A stretch of 62,735 bases of DNA from Oscillospiraceae bacterium (GCA_902802375.1 CADCLS010000007.1:1-62735), one strand, 5' to 3'; shown: positions 26,508 to 36,493, counted from the first letter of the stretch. Notes: generated from the letters alone by a model not told the origin. A program made the numbers and translations.

Positions 26508-27791
26508 ATGAGTGAAAGAAAAATCGGAACAAAGTGCGTACAAGGCGGATATACACCTAAAAACGGTGAACCGCGCCAAATACCAATTATACAAAGTACC
26601 ACATTCAAATATGATACGAGCGAGGATATGGGCAAGCTGTTTGATTTGGAAGCAAGCGGATATTTTTATACCCGTCTTCAAAACCCGACCAACGACTATG
26701 TTGCCGCAAAGATTTGCGAGCTTGAGGGCGGAACTGCGGCTATGCTTACTTCGTCCGGTCAGGCGGCGTCTTTCTTTTCGGTGTTCAATATTGCCTCTGC
26801 CGGCGACCATATAGTTTCCTCTTCTACAATTTACGGCGGAACCTATAATCTTTTTGCCGTAACAATGAAGCGTATGGGTATAGAGTTTACATTTGTTAAG
26901 CCTGACTGTACCGACGAAGAATTAGAGGCGGCATTCAAGCCTAACACCAAAGCGGTATTCGGTGAGACTATCGCAAACCCGGCTCTTGCAGTACTCGATA
27001 TTGAGCGCTTCAGCACTGCGGCACACGCTCATGGCGTACCGCTTATAGTGGATAACACCTTTGCAACGCCTGTAAACTGCAGACCTATTGAATGGGGCGC
27101 AGATATTGTAATACATTCCACCACAAAGTATATGGACGGTCACGGTGCAGGTGTCGGCGGATGTATAGTAGACTCAGGAAAATTTGACTGGACAAAATAC
27201 CCTGATAAATTCCCCGGTCTTTGCACGCCTGACGAAAGCTATCACGGCATAACCTATACCGAGAAGTTCGGTCTTGCCGGTGCGTTCATCACGAAAGCTA
27301 CCGCACAGCTTATGCGTGATTTCGGCTCAATACAGTCACCTCAAAACGCATTTCTTTTGAATTTAGGACTTGAAAGCTTGCATCTGCGTATGAAAAAGCA
27401 TTGTGAAAACGGTATGGCGGTTGCAAAATTCCTTAAAAATCATCCGAAGGTTTCCTGGGTAAGCTACCCGTCACTTGAAGGAGATAAATGGTATGACCTT
27501 GCAAACAAGTATCTGCCGGACGGTAGTTGTGGCGTAGTATCTTTCGGTGTTAAAGGCGGCAGAAAAGCGGCGGAAAAATTTATGAAAAGCTTGCGCCTTG
27601 CGGCTATCGAAACTCATGTTGCAGACGCACGCACCTGCTGTTTACATCCCGCAAGTGCGACTCACAGGCAGATGAATGACGACGAGCTCGCCGCCGCCGG
27701 AATTTCGCCCGACCTTGTTCGCTTCTCCTGTGGAATTGAAAGCAGTGAGGACCTGATAGCCGATATAAGTCAGGCGCTCGAAAAAGAATAA
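26508..27791 (+). CDS. metY: O-acetylhomoserine sulfhydrylase (MetY)
   Basis: A 427-residue PLP enzyme of the Cys/Met metabolism family. The PLP lysine is in [11 protein letters not shown] near residue 207, and the family segment TSSGQAASF lies near residue 83. It combines O-acetylhomoserine with sulphide to make homocysteine directly. Its length and long C-terminal insert separate it from cystathionine gamma-synthase (about 380 residues). MetA, which makes the substrate, is the next gene. Confidence 0.94.
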   Translation: MSERKIGTKCVQGGYTPKNGEPRQIPIIQSTTFKYDTSEDMGKLFDLEASGYFYTRLQNPTNDYVAAKICELEGGTAAMLTSSGQAASFFSVFNIASAGDHIVSSSTIYGGTYNLFAVTMKRMGIEFTFVKPDCTDEELEAAFKPNTKAVFGETIANPALAVLDIERFSTAAHAHGVPLIVDNTFATPVNCRPIEWGADIVIHSTTKYMDGHGAGVGGCIVDSGKFDWTKYPDKFPGLCTPDESYHGITYTEKFGLAGAFITKATAQLMRDFGSIQSPQNAFLLNLGLESLHLRMKKHCENGMAVAKFLKNHPKVSWVSYPSLEGDKWYDLANKYLPDGSCGVVSFGVKGGRKAAEKFMKSLRLAAIETHVADARTCCLHPASATHRQMNDDELAAAGISPDLVRFSCGIESSEDLIADISQALEKE

Positions 27792-27804
27792 AGAGGCGAT
27801 AAAA

Positions 27805-28722
27805 ATGCCTATAAAAATTCCAAATGATTTACCGGCTGTAAAAACGCTTGAAGGCGAAAATATATTTGTTATGACTGAAAAGCGCGCCATAACTCAGGAT
27901 ATAAGACCGCTTGAAATTCTTCTTCTTAATCTTATGCCCAAGAAAATAGAAACGGAGACTCAGCTTTCCCGGCTTCTCGGCAACTCGCCGCTTCAAGTCA
28001 ACTTAACTCTTATTCACACAAAAAGCCATGAATCAAAAAACACACCGGCTGAACATCTTTTCACCTTTTATAAAACATTTGAAGATATAAAGGACAAAAC
28101 CTTTGACGGTATGATTATAACCGGTGCGCCGGTAGAACAAATGGCATTTGAAGAGGTAGAGTATTGGGAAGAACTGTGTGAGATTATGGAGTGGAGTAAA
28201 ACCCATGTTCACAGTACTCTTCATATATGCTGGGGTGCTCAAGCAGGGCTTTATTATCACTTTGGAATAAAAAAACATTTGCTTGATAAAAAGCTTTTCG
28301 GCGTTTTTCCGCACACCGTTGATTACAAAAAATCAATTCTTTTCCGCGGATTTGACGATGTTTTTTATGTTCCTCAATCCCGTTATACAACGGTTGATAC
28401 AAATGATGTAAAAGCAGTATCCGAGCTTAAAATTCTCGCGTCCAGCGAGCGATGCGGCGTGTATGCCGTATCAAATAAAGGCGGTAGTCAGATATTCATA
28501 ACCGGGCACAGTGAGTATGACGCTGACACTCTCAAAAACGAATATCTGCGTGACATTGCCGCCGGTCTTAATACTGCAATGCCCGAGAATTATTTTAAGA
28601 ATGACAACCCTCAAAAGCCGCCGGTGGTTTCGTGGCGAGCGCATGCAAATTTGCTCTTTTGCAACTGGCTTAACTATTTTGTATACCAAACTACGCCTTA
28701 CGATATCGGTAAAATTAAATAA
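27805..28722 (+). CDS. metA: Homoserine O-acetyltransferase of the MetA family
   Basis: A 305-residue MetA-family enzyme with its cysteine nucleophile in [15 protein letters not shown]. MetA enzymes use acetyl- or succinyl-CoA. The selectivity position follows GAP-V: here the segment reads TGAPVEQM, with glutamate where the E. coli succinyltransferase has glycine. In characterised Bacillus MetA that glutamate gives acetyl-CoA preference, so acetyl transfer is predicted despite the common succinyltransferase name. This agrees with the neighbouring metY. It is the last gene of the operon. Confidence 0.93.
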   Translation: MPIKIPNDLPAVKTLEGENIFVMTEKRAITQDIRPLEILLLNLMPKKIETETQLSRLLGNSPLQVNLTLIHTKSHESKNTPAEHLFTFYKTFEDIKDKTFDGMIITGAPVEQMAFEEVEYWEELCEIMEWSKTHVHSTLHICWGAQAGLYYHFGIKKHLLDKKLFGVFPHTVDYKKSILFRGFDDVFYVPQSRYTTVDTNDVKAVSELKILASSERCGVYAVSNKGGSQIFITGHSEYDADTLKNEYLRDIAAGLNTAMPENYFKNDNPQKPPVVSWRAHANLLFCNWLNYFVYQTTPYDIGKIK

Positions 28723-28724
28723 AA

Positions 28725-28759
28725 AAGAAGAGAGTACAGAAATGTGCTCTCTTCTTTTT
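28725..28759. terminator. Bidirectional terminator between metA and the polysaccharide deacetylase
   Basis: A long stem of AGAAGAGAGTACA and its near-complement with a GAAA tetraloop (28739-28742), flanked by A residues on the left and T residues on the right. It serves two convergent genes. Confidence 0.85.
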
Positions 28760-30011
28760 AGTTATTTATTCTTTGATGAACTGTCGGACTGTCGACGGTC
28801 AGCGGTGCAAATGAATAGCCGTTGTTAATTCCCCAAATTATTATGTTTTCAACGGCGTTTACGCTGAAGCTCTTTATATCGTGCTGCAAAACCACCGCCG
28901 CCGTTTTGCCTCTGATACCGTTAATCACATTGGTGTAAACGCCTTGCGTAGTACGAACTCCGCCTGCGTCACCGCTTACAACATTCCAATCAAAATACTT
29001 ATATCCGTTTTCCTCAACTGCCTTTGTCAGGCGCGTCATTATTCCGTTACAGTATTTCCTGCTTACTGTATTTGACGAACCGCCCGGGAAACGAAGGATA
29101 TTAGTATATGACCCCGTCTGTTGGCGGATAATCTCGTTCATGGCATTAAAATCTTCGAAGAATGCTTCTTCGCTTTTATATATCTGAGAGTAATTGTGTG
29201 TAAGCGAATGTATGCCGATACTATGACCCTCTTTTGCGGCACGGGCTATCAGCGACCTGTCTCCCCTGCCGGTCACAAAAAATGTTGCCTTCACGCCGTA
29301 CTTTGCAAGTACATTCAAAAGCGTAGCTGTATAAGGACCGGGTCCGTCATCAAATGTGAGATAAATAACGCCTTTACCACCTTTGGGTGCAGAACCGGTC
29401 GATGCTGACGGAGCTTTTATAACTACCGGCTTTGGTTTTTCTTTAACGGTAATCTCTCTTTTAGCGGTCGCTACATTTCCGTTTTTATCCGCAACAGTAT
29501 ATATTATCTCTTTTTTTCCGGCAGACGAAGTATCGACTGCACTCGCATTCACATTTGAAGTCAAATCCCCGTCAACCGAATCGGCGGCAGAAAAACCAGG
29601 CTCCACATATTTCTCGCCCACATAAATAAACTCTTTTTTATAGTCCTTTAGCGTAATTACAGGCGGCGTTGTATCCACCACTTTAACTGTGCGAACGCCA
29701 AAGCTCTCAGCACCTGCTTTTTTTGCCGACCACGAAAGCTTATATGTGCCGACTGTATTGGTATCAACCTCTCCTAAGCGCTTTATCTCAATCTTTTTGC
29801 CGGATTTGTAAAAAATCTTACCCACTAAGAAAGCGTCAACCTCAGGCGGAATATACTCCTGTCCACATTCTACAGTATCGGTCTCTCCGGTGGGAACGCT
29901 GAACTGTACATTAAACCTATTAAGGCGAAAAATTAATCCTGCCGTCACAATAAACAGTGCAAGCACCGCAATTAAAACAGTAGGAATAAGCCTTATACCC
30001 CTTATTTTCAT
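28758..30011 (-). CDS. Membrane-anchored polysaccharide deacetylase with Ig-like domain
   Basis: A 417-residue surface protein. A single membrane segment is at residues 8-30. An extracellular linker with one Ig-like domain of the DUF5011 type follows (about 110-195, TPPVITL to AKREITV), then a carbohydrate esterase family 4 catalytic domain (about 215-400). Catalytic features are present: TFDDGPG with the metal aspartates, HSLTH as the histidine pair and FPGGSS. It probably removes acetyl groups from peptidoglycan or another amino sugar polymer outside the cell. It is a single leftward gene with its own promoter. Confidence 0.9.
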   Translation of the reverse strand: MKIRGIRLIPTVLIAVLALFIVTAGLIFRLNRFNVQFSVPTGETDTVECGQEYIPPEVDAFLVGKIFYKSGKKIEIKRLGEVDTNTVGTYKLSWSAKKAGAESFGVRTVKVVDTTPPVITLKDYKKEFIYVGEKYVEPGFSAADSVDGDLTSNVNASAVDTSSAGKKEIIYTVADKNGNVATAKREITVKEKPKPVVIKAPSASTGSAPKGGKGVIYLTFDDGPGPYTATLLNVLAKYGVKATFFVTGRGDRSLIARAAKEGHSIGIHSLTHNYSQIYKSEEAFFEDFNAMNEIIRQQTGSYTNILRFPGGSSNTVSRKYCNGIMTRLTKAVEENGYKYFDWNVVSGDAGGVRTTQGVYTNVINGIRGKTAAVVLQHDIKSFSVNAVENIIIWGINNGYSFAPLTVDSPTVHQRINN

Positions 30012-30048
30012 TTACATCCCCTATGATAAATATAATTTAACTATTATA

Positions 30049-30077
30049 ATTATACCACCGAAAAAATTTTTTATCAA
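30049..30077 (-). promoter_or_regulatory. Promoter of the polysaccharide deacetylase
   Basis: Minus-strand TTGATA (30072-30077), 17-base spacer, TATAAT (30049-30054), upstream of the start at 30011. Confidence 0.6.
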
Positions 30078-30141
30078 TATATATTGTTTATAATCCGTAT
30101 ATTCTACAATCTAATTCTTCCTATTATCTTATATTATAGCG

Positions 30142-30178
30142 AAATAGCCCTGAGAAACAAATATCAGGGCTATTTTTT
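30142..30178. terminator. Hairpin ending the surface-glycan operon
   Basis: A perfect 12-bp stem AAATAGCCCTGA / TCAGGGCTATTT with a ten-base loop. T residues are stronger on the plus strand than on the minus strand, although the only gene ending here (stop at 30184) is leftward. Confidence 0.6.
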
Positions 30179-30183
30179 GATTA

Positions 30184-31320
30184 TTATATTTTTCTGTGTA
30201 ACTTTCGGCAAAACAGTTTTTTTATAATCCTTGCAATCTGAATTATAAATTCTACGGTTATAAGCGATAATGAAAACATCATTAGCGTGACAACAATTTG
30301 GTATCCCAACGTTCCAATACTGCCCACTCCGAAGAAATCCAATACTTTTAACTTCAAAGGATTTATAAATGTAGAATTAACGAACACCATATGTACCAGG
30401 TATATGTAAAATGTCCTGCTGCCTAAATAGCTTAATACTTTTGATAATATACGGCTTTTATTCCAAAGCGAGGATAGCCCATAAATAAAAACAATTAACG
30501 AAACAACCGAGGCAAACGCATATGATGTAAACCAAAACAACGGTTCTTGCGATGGCGGCTCTCTTTTGAGAAAAGCGTACTGTATATATGCCCTGCCGCA
30601 AACCGCACAGCACAATATGATAAACGCAACCAATGACAGCTTCTTTTTACCATTGTACCTATTGAGATTACGGTATAATATATCTCCGGTTAAAACAAAT
30701 ATTGAAGCCGCCAGAGCACCTCTGAAAGTATGATGAGAAAACTCAAATAATTCATTATTTACAATATCGTTTATGACAAGCGCCGAGAAAAAAACGATAA
30801 GGGCCTTTATGTCTCCATATTTTGCGTTTAGTATGTATTCCCGTATGCCTTTAAGTGCAGGAAATATAAGTATAACCATAACATATACATACAGATACCA
30901 AAAATGCGACGCGCCGTTCACACCGTTTTCCCATTTTAAAAGACTTCTCAAAAGCAATTTATATTCTTCTGCCGTATGTGACATACTATCGACTATACTA
31001 TTGTTCGCACCTATTAAAAAATCGTAAAAAAAGAACCCGATAGCAGAACAAATAAACAGTGGCAAAACTATTCTGCTCACCAATCGGCAAACATGCTTCT
31101 TATAACTACTCCTGAAATAAAAAAAGCCTAATATCATCCAGAAAATAGCCACACCGTCACCCACAAGGCAAGAGATTAAAACCCGTGCTTTGCCGATACT
31201 GTCTCCTACATTCATAGGAAGTTTAATATGTGTGCCAATTACCATTAAAATCGCAATAACGCGAAGAAGTTCGACAGTAACATCTTTTCTTTGGAGGTTC
31301 TTCATATCAGTTGAGTTCAA
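30184..31320 (-). CDS. Membrane acyltransferase, acyltransferase-3 family
   Basis: A 378-residue protein with about ten predicted membrane helices. It begins with VTVELLRVIAILMVIGTHI, the family start with the arginine and catalytic-type histidine. Such proteins O-acylate surface sugars. It is the last gene of a leftward operon with gtrA, a GT2 glycosyltransferase and a large membrane protein, so it probably acts on the same glycan. The acyl donor and acceptor are unknown. The coding strand is AT-rich compared with the metabolic genes around it. Confidence 0.8.
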   Translation of the reverse strand: MNSTDMKNLQRKDVTVELLRVIAILMVIGTHIKLPMNVGDSIGKARVLISCLVGDGVAIFWMILGFFYFRSSYKKHVCRLVSRIVLPLFICSAIGFFFYDFLIGANNSIVDSMSHTAEEYKLLLRSLLKWENGVNGASHFWYLYVYVMVILIFPALKGIREYILNAKYGDIKALIVFFSALVINDIVNNELFEFSHHTFRGALAASIFVLTGDILYRNLNRYNGKKKLSLVAFIILCCAVCGRAYIQYAFLKREPPSQEPLFWFTSYAFASVVSLIVFIYGLSSLWNKSRILSKVLSYLGSRTFYIYLVHMVFVNSTFINPLKLKVLDFFGVGSIGTLGYQIVVTLMMFSLSLITVEFIIQIARIIKKLFCRKLHRKI

Positions 31321-31322
31321 TA

Positions 31323-31751
31323 TCAGTCTCCCGTTTCATCATTCATTTTGCAATTCGGTCTCTCTAAAAAAACCTTTCTTGTTACAAAGTTATAAACCAT
31401 AACAATAGCGGTGGCGCCGATTTTTACCAAAAGATAATTAATCGCTAAAATATCCACTCCCAGCCACATAAGAAGCTCGGTAAGTCCCAAACCGACCACG
31501 CTTGAAATCACAAATATTATAAAATCACGATTTCTGTTATTATCCGGGTTTACATTAAAAACAAAGCGAACACTCAAAATATAATTTGCAATCACCGAAA
31601 CAAAAAATGATATTCCGGCAGACAGCAAATAATGTAAATGTAAATAATCGGTTAAAAGGTGCAATATCGAAATATCAATAATAAAACACACTACACCTAC
31701 TCCGCCGAATTTAATCAACTGAACAATAAGACTCTTAAAATTATAAATCAT
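31323..31751 (-). CDS. GtrA-family membrane protein
   Basis: A small protein with four predicted membrane helices (IKFGGVGVVCFIIDISILHLL, FFVSVIANYILSVRFVF and two more) matching GtrA, the proposed flippase of undecaprenyl-linked sugars. The open frame begins at 31787. The ATG at 31751, with GGAG ten bases upstream, gives about 142 residues and the normal N-terminus. It overlaps the end of the GT2 gene by 11 bases, so the two are translationally coupled, as for gtrA/gtrB pairs. Confidence 0.87.
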   Translation of the reverse strand: MIYNFKSLIVQLIKFGGVGVVCFIIDISILHLLTDYLHLHYLLSAGISFFVSVIANYILSVRFVFNVNPDNNRNRDFIIFVISSVVGLGLTELLMWLGVDILAINYLLVKIGATAIVMVYNFVTRKVFLERPNCKMNDETGD

Positions 31752-32676
31752 TTCGGAATTTCTCCAAAAGCTGAAGACGGAATTCATATTCGCGCCTTTC
31801 TTTTTGAATAATAGCGTCCAATATCATTCCGCTGAAAAAAGCAAGCAAGGCGGCGATGAGCATAAAGCCGCAAGCGATAAGCGTAGGAAAGCGCACTACA
31901 AGTCCTGTCTTAATAAAAGGTACTAGCACGAGAGGAATGAAAAAAGCAACAGCTATTAATAATAGCAAAGCCGCTAAGGACGAGAAGAAGCTAAAGGGCT
32001 TATAGTTTTTCCATAAACGGACTATTGTAGCAATAACCTTAACGCCGTCAGATATGGTATTAAGCTTTGATTCACTGCCCTGTGGTCGGTCTTTATACTC
32101 GACAATTATGTTTTCAATAGACATATTTTTATCTATTGCATGAATAGTCATTTCAGTTTCAATTTCAAATCCCTTCGATAAAACCGGAAATGATTTTACA
32201 AAACGGTAACCGAAAGCTCGGTAGCCCGTCATAATATCCTGTATATCGCTTGAAAAAATCGAATTGATACTGTACCTTACTATTCTGTTTCCGAAATTAT
32301 GAAACGGTCTCTTATTCTCAGAAAAATATGTTGAAGAAAGACGGTCGCCCACAACCATATCAACATTCTTTTCAAGAACGCAATCCACCATTTCCCGTGC
32401 GGAAGAAGCAGGATAAGTATCATCTCCGTCAACCATAATATAACATTCAGCGTCAATTTCCCTGAACATTCTTCTGATTACATTGCCCTTACCCTGCTTA
32501 CGCTCGTATCTGACTACTGCGCCGGCTCTTTTTGCAATCTCAGCCGTCAAATCCGTTGAATTGTTATCATAAACATATATTACTGCCTCGGGCAATTGTG
32601 ATTTGAAATCCGTAACAACCTTTTCAATGGTTTTGCTTTCATTGTAGCAGGGAATCAAAACAGCAATCTTATCCAT
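31741..32676 (-). CDS. Glycosyltransferase family 2, GtrB/dolichyl-phosphate-sugar-synthase-like
   Basis: A 311-residue protein with a GT-A domain at residues 1-220: VLIPCYNESKTIEKV at the N-terminus, DNNSTD, and MVDGDDTYP as the metal-binding DxD region. Two C-terminal membrane helices follow (about 228-290). This layout fits enzymes that load a sugar onto undecaprenyl phosphate on the inner face of the membrane. The gtrA gene overlaps it. The sugar is unknown. Confidence 0.88.
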   Translation of the reverse strand: MDKIAVLIPCYNESKTIEKVVTDFKSQLPEAVIYVYDNNSTDLTAEIAKRAGAVVRYERKQGKGNVIRRMFREIDAECYIMVDGDDTYPASSAREMVDCVLEKNVDMVVGDRLSSTYFSENKRPFHNFGNRIVRYSINSIFSSDIQDIMTGYRAFGYRFVKSFPVLSKGFEIETEMTIHAIDKNMSIENIIVEYKDRPQGSESKLNTISDGVKVIATIVRLWKNYKPFSFFSSLAALLLLIAVAFFIPLVLVPFIKTGLVVRFPTLIACGFMLIAALLAFFSGMILDAIIQKERREYEFRLQLLEKFRNDL

Positions 32677-32682
32677 ATTTAA

Positions 32683-34476
32683 TTACACTTCCTTTTCGTA
32701 TTTAGACGAGCAAAAACAGATTAATAGCGGTGTTACAAGATATAACGGATATACATATCGGTAAAGAACGACCGGTCCAAGCAATAATGTCCCTATAAAT
32801 AAGAGAACAAACAAAACAGGTATCAAATGTCTGTATTGCTTTTTATACAATTTATATGCAAAAACAATAAGAGCACACCAAAGCGGTAATGCAGAACTGA
32901 AAAGAATTGAAACCACCGGAAGTTTTTGATAACTATTGTTATATGAAAATGAAGCTAAGAGCTTATTAAGCATTCCAAATCCTTTTGTCGGCGTCTGCTT
33001 TAACAATAAATATTTTGTTTCATCAAACGGCACTAATACACCCGTAGGATAGTATTCCCAATATGGGTGATAAGCTTTTACATCACGGTAATTCATATCA
33101 GGATACCAATATCCTACAGTAAGCCTTGCAAAAGCATCTATATAAGCGGACGGGCATTTCAGTCCAACCCTTGTCCATAAGCTGATGAACTTCATAGGGT
33201 CGCTTTTAACCTTTTCAGTATCAAGAGATCCCTTAAACCGATCAGCAATACCCGCGTCATTATTGTACTGCTCGTATTTGCCTATATAAGATTTTATGGA
33301 ATTGATTTCTTCTTGAGTCAACTCATTATAATTATATACTGCCGCCCGTGACAACTGCATACACGGAACACTCATCATTTCCCTGAGCGAATTTCCGGGC
33401 ACAACATTAAATATCATTGAAACGGATTTGTTATACACACTAAGCAATACTATAAACGCCAGGGAAATAGTTATTAACTGCTTTTTATACTTCCATAACG
33501 CTATAAGCGTGATAAACAGAATTAAAACAACAAGGTATTTACCCTGACTTCTGAAAATCGACACAAAAAAGAATCCGGCAGTTAAAGCAATATTAAATCT
33601 TACAGATTTAAGGTGTGCAGGATGCTCTGCAAGTATTAAAATAAGCATTGTAGTCAACGCAAAAAATGCGGAAAACAAAATATCTTTCGTTGCAGAAATT
33701 GCCATAATAGGATTAGTAGGCAAAAACATAAACAAAAGTAATATCACAATACTGAACCTGTTTTTTATTTTTTTTGAAATATAAAAAGTGTATATAGCAG
33801 AAAGGGTCGCCGATAGAAAGAGCATTTGAAAAACAGAGTAGCAACACATTCCCGCTTCATATCCGCCTAAGAGCTCACCTATTGTTATAACAAAAAATCC
33901 AAGTAGATAAGTATGTGCTATGGGATGTTGCAGATTAAAAGTGCCGGAACGGTAAAAATTAATTTGATATACACTGTCATATCCGTAAACTCCGGGGTAA
34001 GAAGCTAAAAGAACGGGAACCCACGCAAAAAAAATCAAGCACCAAATAATAAAAAATCTTTTTTTGTCAGTCATACTCAGAGGTTTTCGCGGCGATGTGC
34101 GAGATATCGACGGCAAATAATTAAAACACATATTAACTAACGCACAAAAAACAGGTGAAAATACAATAATCAGTGCCCATGTCTTAAACTGTGTTATATT
34201 TGCAAAACCATTTATATATATATTCCTACCGAATATCATAAACGCAGAAAATATAAACCCTAAGATGTAAGAAAAAATCAAACATTTTTTGTCGATTTTT
34301 TTAAGAGAAAAATTCAAAAGGAAAAAATAACCCAAAAAAATAAGTACCGAAAAAACACTGTTACTTAAAGAAAAGTTTGTGAGATGGTCTTTAAGAATAT
34401 ACGGTGTGCACACAGCAGAAGCTAATGCAACCGCAGCATTTACAGTTTTCAGTATAATTGATTTTGCGTTTTGCAT
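32683..34476 (-). CDS. Large polytopic membrane protein, DUF6020/GT-C-like
   Basis: A 597-residue protein with about a dozen predicted membrane helices. The motif GVYGYDSVYQINFYRSG then LQHPIAHTYLLG (near residues 165-195) is typical of a clostridial membrane family (DUF6020) related to GT-C transferases that use lipid-linked sugars. It is first in the operon with GT2 and gtrA, the position taken by the specific glucosyltransferase in gtrABC modules. I infer that it transfers the lipid-linked sugar to an outside acceptor. It is AT-rich relative to its neighbours. Confidence 0.7.
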   Translation of the reverse strand: MQNAKSIILKTVNAAVALASAVCTPYILKDHLTNFSLSNSVFSVLIFLGYFFLLNFSLKKIDKKCLIFSYILGFIFSAFMIFGRNIYINGFANITQFKTWALIIVFSPVFCALVNMCFNYLPSISRTSPRKPLSMTDKKRFFIIWCLIFFAWVPVLLASYPGVYGYDSVYQINFYRSGTFNLQHPIAHTYLLGFFVITIGELLGGYEAGMCCYSVFQMLFLSATLSAIYTFYISKKIKNRFSIVILLLFMFLPTNPIMAISATKDILFSAFFALTTMLILILAEHPAHLKSVRFNIALTAGFFFVSIFRSQGKYLVVLILFITLIALWKYKKQLITISLAFIVLLSVYNKSVSMIFNVVPGNSLREMMSVPCMQLSRAAVYNYNELTQEEINSIKSYIGKYEQYNNDAGIADRFKGSLDTEKVKSDPMKFISLWTRVGLKCPSAYIDAFARLTVGYWYPDMNYRDVKAYHPYWEYYPTGVLVPFDETKYLLLKQTPTKGFGMLNKLLASFSYNNSYQKLPVVSILFSSALPLWCALIVFAYKLYKKQYRHLIPVLFVLLFIGTLLLGPVVLYRYVYPLYLVTPLLICFCSSKYEKEV

Positions 34477-34531
34477 GATATTCTTAATTTCTCCTAGCGA
34501 TAGTTTAATTGTAACTAATAATATTTACTAA

Positions 34532-34565
34532 CCCACACGCAGTCAAATTTCAGGCTGCGTGTGGG
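34532..34565 (-). terminator. Terminator after the GPH symporter gene
   Basis: An 11-bp stem CCCACACGCAG / CTGCGTGTGGG with a 12-base loop. The T run on the minus strand is weak. Confidence 0.6.
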
Positions 34566-34598
34566 GGAAGTAATACTGTTTGATTTACTGTTGTTTAA

Positions 34599-35987
34599 TC
34601 ACTTTTCTTTATGGCTTTTGATTTTGCTGATTATATCCTTTTCGTTATAAAACAGGAATAATATCGCGCCAAGCAAGCAAAACGCAGTAGCAACTCCGGC
34701 GGCTATGCGGTAAGGCACTTGAGCATTATTCTTAAAGGTAGTAAGGGCGGTTGCAGTAATAGATGTATAAACCACCATTGATATTGCCTGACCCATTTTC
34801 ATAGCAAATGTACGGGCGGCAAAGAACATACCGCTTCGGTCCTCACCCGTCTCAAGTGTATTAAGCTCAGATACATCGGCAACGCACGCCTGAGGCAAAA
34901 TGCCAAGTATTGCCATAGGAATACCGGCGGAAACCGCAACAAGTATTCCCCAAACCATACCGGTGCCGGACAGAGCAGTTATAAGAAATACCGCAGAGTA
35001 AGTAAAGAAACCTATTACTATTATCGGCTTTTTACCGAATTTCGGCGCTAACATATTCACAACCGGATAAAGGCACAATGAGAATGCCGTCATAATAACA
35101 GTAAGTAAAAATGTTTTATCGGACGATATACCCATAATTCTTGTTTCAAAGTCTGCAAGACCGGTCTGGAAAAGGGTTACGGCAAAGAAATAAATAACAT
35201 CCGCATAAACAAAGTGGCGGAACTGCTTGTTCCCAAATGTCTTTACAAGAGATGAAAAAGCGGGTGTTTTAACCGGTTTGCTTTCAATATATCTTCTCTC
35301 GTTAATAAAGAGCGCCGGAACAAGCATAGAAATAGCAGCAACGCCGCACATAATTCCTATACCCATTTTTATCGCGTTTTCCTGACTGCCGGCAATGCCC
35401 TCAAGCATACCCGAAAGCGACGGTACAAGCGTTGCAAGTGAAAAGCCTGCTATGTATGTGAACGAAATATAGGTAGATACATTTATACGGTGCTTCTGAG
35501 TATCACCAAGCTCTGCGATAAGAGCGTTATACGGTGTGCAGTAAATAGTCATAAACAAGTAAAAAAGAATAAGAAGCGCAAACATAAGGGTATTGTTCAG
35601 CGTGATATTCGCGGTTTGAGGTACTATAAATATTGCTACGGTACAAACCGCAAAAGGTATCGCCACTGCCCTTAAGAACGGTATTCTTCTGCCGCCCTTG
35701 AAATTCGCCCTGTCAGACCAGGAGGCTACAAGCGGGTCAGTCACAGCGTCAAATATACGGCCTACTGCAGTGATAAGGCCGAAAAGCGTAATAGACGCTA
35801 TAATAGGTGACTGCGTTATAAATTCACCAAATATGCCGTTTGTCTCACCCTCTGCGTGAGTGCCTGTATAAAGGTGAACAAGCCAAGTGGAGATTATGCC
35901 TGAAAGCAAGCTCCAACCGAACTGACCTACAGCAAAAATCCATAAAAGGCCGTTAGTAATCGGTTTTTTTGCGGTCGTGTTACTCAT
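34599..35987 (-). CDS. MFS symporter of the glycoside-pentoside-hexuronide (GPH) family
   Basis: A 462-residue transporter with twelve predicted membrane helices. The GPH motif DAVTDPLVASWSDR lies after helix 2. These proteins import glycosides, pentoses or uronates with Na+ or H+. No glycosidase lies beside it to hint at the substrate. It has its own promoter and terminator and so looks monocistronic. Confidence 0.87.
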   Translation of the reverse strand: MSNTTAKKPITNGLLWIFAVGQFGWSLLSGIISTWLVHLYTGTHAEGETNGIFGEFITQSPIIASITLFGLITAVGRIFDAVTDPLVASWSDRANFKGGRRIPFLRAVAIPFAVCTVAIFIVPQTANITLNNTLMFALLILFYLFMTIYCTPYNALIAELGDTQKHRINVSTYISFTYIAGFSLATLVPSLSGMLEGIAGSQENAIKMGIGIMCGVAAISMLVPALFINERRYIESKPVKTPAFSSLVKTFGNKQFRHFVYADVIYFFAVTLFQTGLADFETRIMGISSDKTFLLTVIMTAFSLCLYPVVNMLAPKFGKKPIIVIGFFTYSAVFLITALSGTGMVWGILVAVSAGIPMAILGILPQACVADVSELNTLETGEDRSGMFFAARTFAMKMGQAISMVVYTSITATALTTFKNNAQVPYRIAAGVATAFCLLGAILFLFYNEKDIISKIKSHKEK

Positions 35988-36042
35988 ATAATCTACTCCT
36001 TTTTAATGCGTGAATACGGCAACTTTCATAACCGTTGTTAAT

Positions 36043-36071
36043 ATTATAACATATTTTTTATCAGTTTTCAA
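36043..36071 (-). promoter_or_regulatory. Promoter of the GPH symporter
   Basis: Minus-strand TTGAAA (36066-36071), 17-base spacer, TATAAT (36043-36048). An imperfect inverted repeat (TTGTTA...TAACAT) covers the -10 and could hold an operator. Confidence 0.6.
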
Positions 36072-36091
36072 CATTAAAAAGCATGCGCATA

Positions 36092-36493
36092 TTATGCACT
36101 CATTTTCCCGTAATACTCTGCTGTTTTTTTTGCAAATTCGGGGGTTACGCCAAAATATTCGGCAAGTGAGTATATATCGCCGTAGCCGTGCTTTAACGCC
36201 CAAAAAAATTTGGACTTCGGTATGAGCTTTTTTATTGCCCATATGTCTGCTCTTCGTTCGTGCTTGCCTCGCACATCAAACGGTGAATACAAATTATAAA
36301 AACTCATTGTTTCACAATGACCCAGCTCGTGAGCTAAACACACGCGCTCATCAGCACCACCGAGTTTTCCGTCAAGTCCCACAAAAAGGCGCGAATCAAT
36401 GCAAAGCGATACCGATTTGTTTTTATCAAGCGAAAATCGGTCCACGGTAATACCGTCACGCTCAGCTATGCGATAAAGTTCGTTTGTTTTCAT
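36092..36493 (-). CDS. ImmA/IrrE-family metallopeptidase
   Basis: A 133-residue protein with the zinc-protease motif HELGH (in CLAHELGHCE) near residue 51 and a downstream glutamate region (HERRADIWA), the ImmA pattern. In integrative elements such as ICEBs1, ImmA cleaves the neighbouring XRE repressor to induce the element. It overlaps the XRE gene upstream by four bases, so the pair is co-translated. The peptidase may therefore destroy the repressor that binds the operator array at 36836-36955. Confidence 0.9.
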   Translation of the reverse strand: MKTNELYRIAERDGITVDRFSLDKNKSVSLCIDSRLFVGLDGKLGGADERVCLAHELGHCETMSFYNLYSPFDVRGKHERRADIWAIKKLIPKSKFFWALKHGYGDIYSLAEYFGVTPEFAKKTAEYYGKMSA

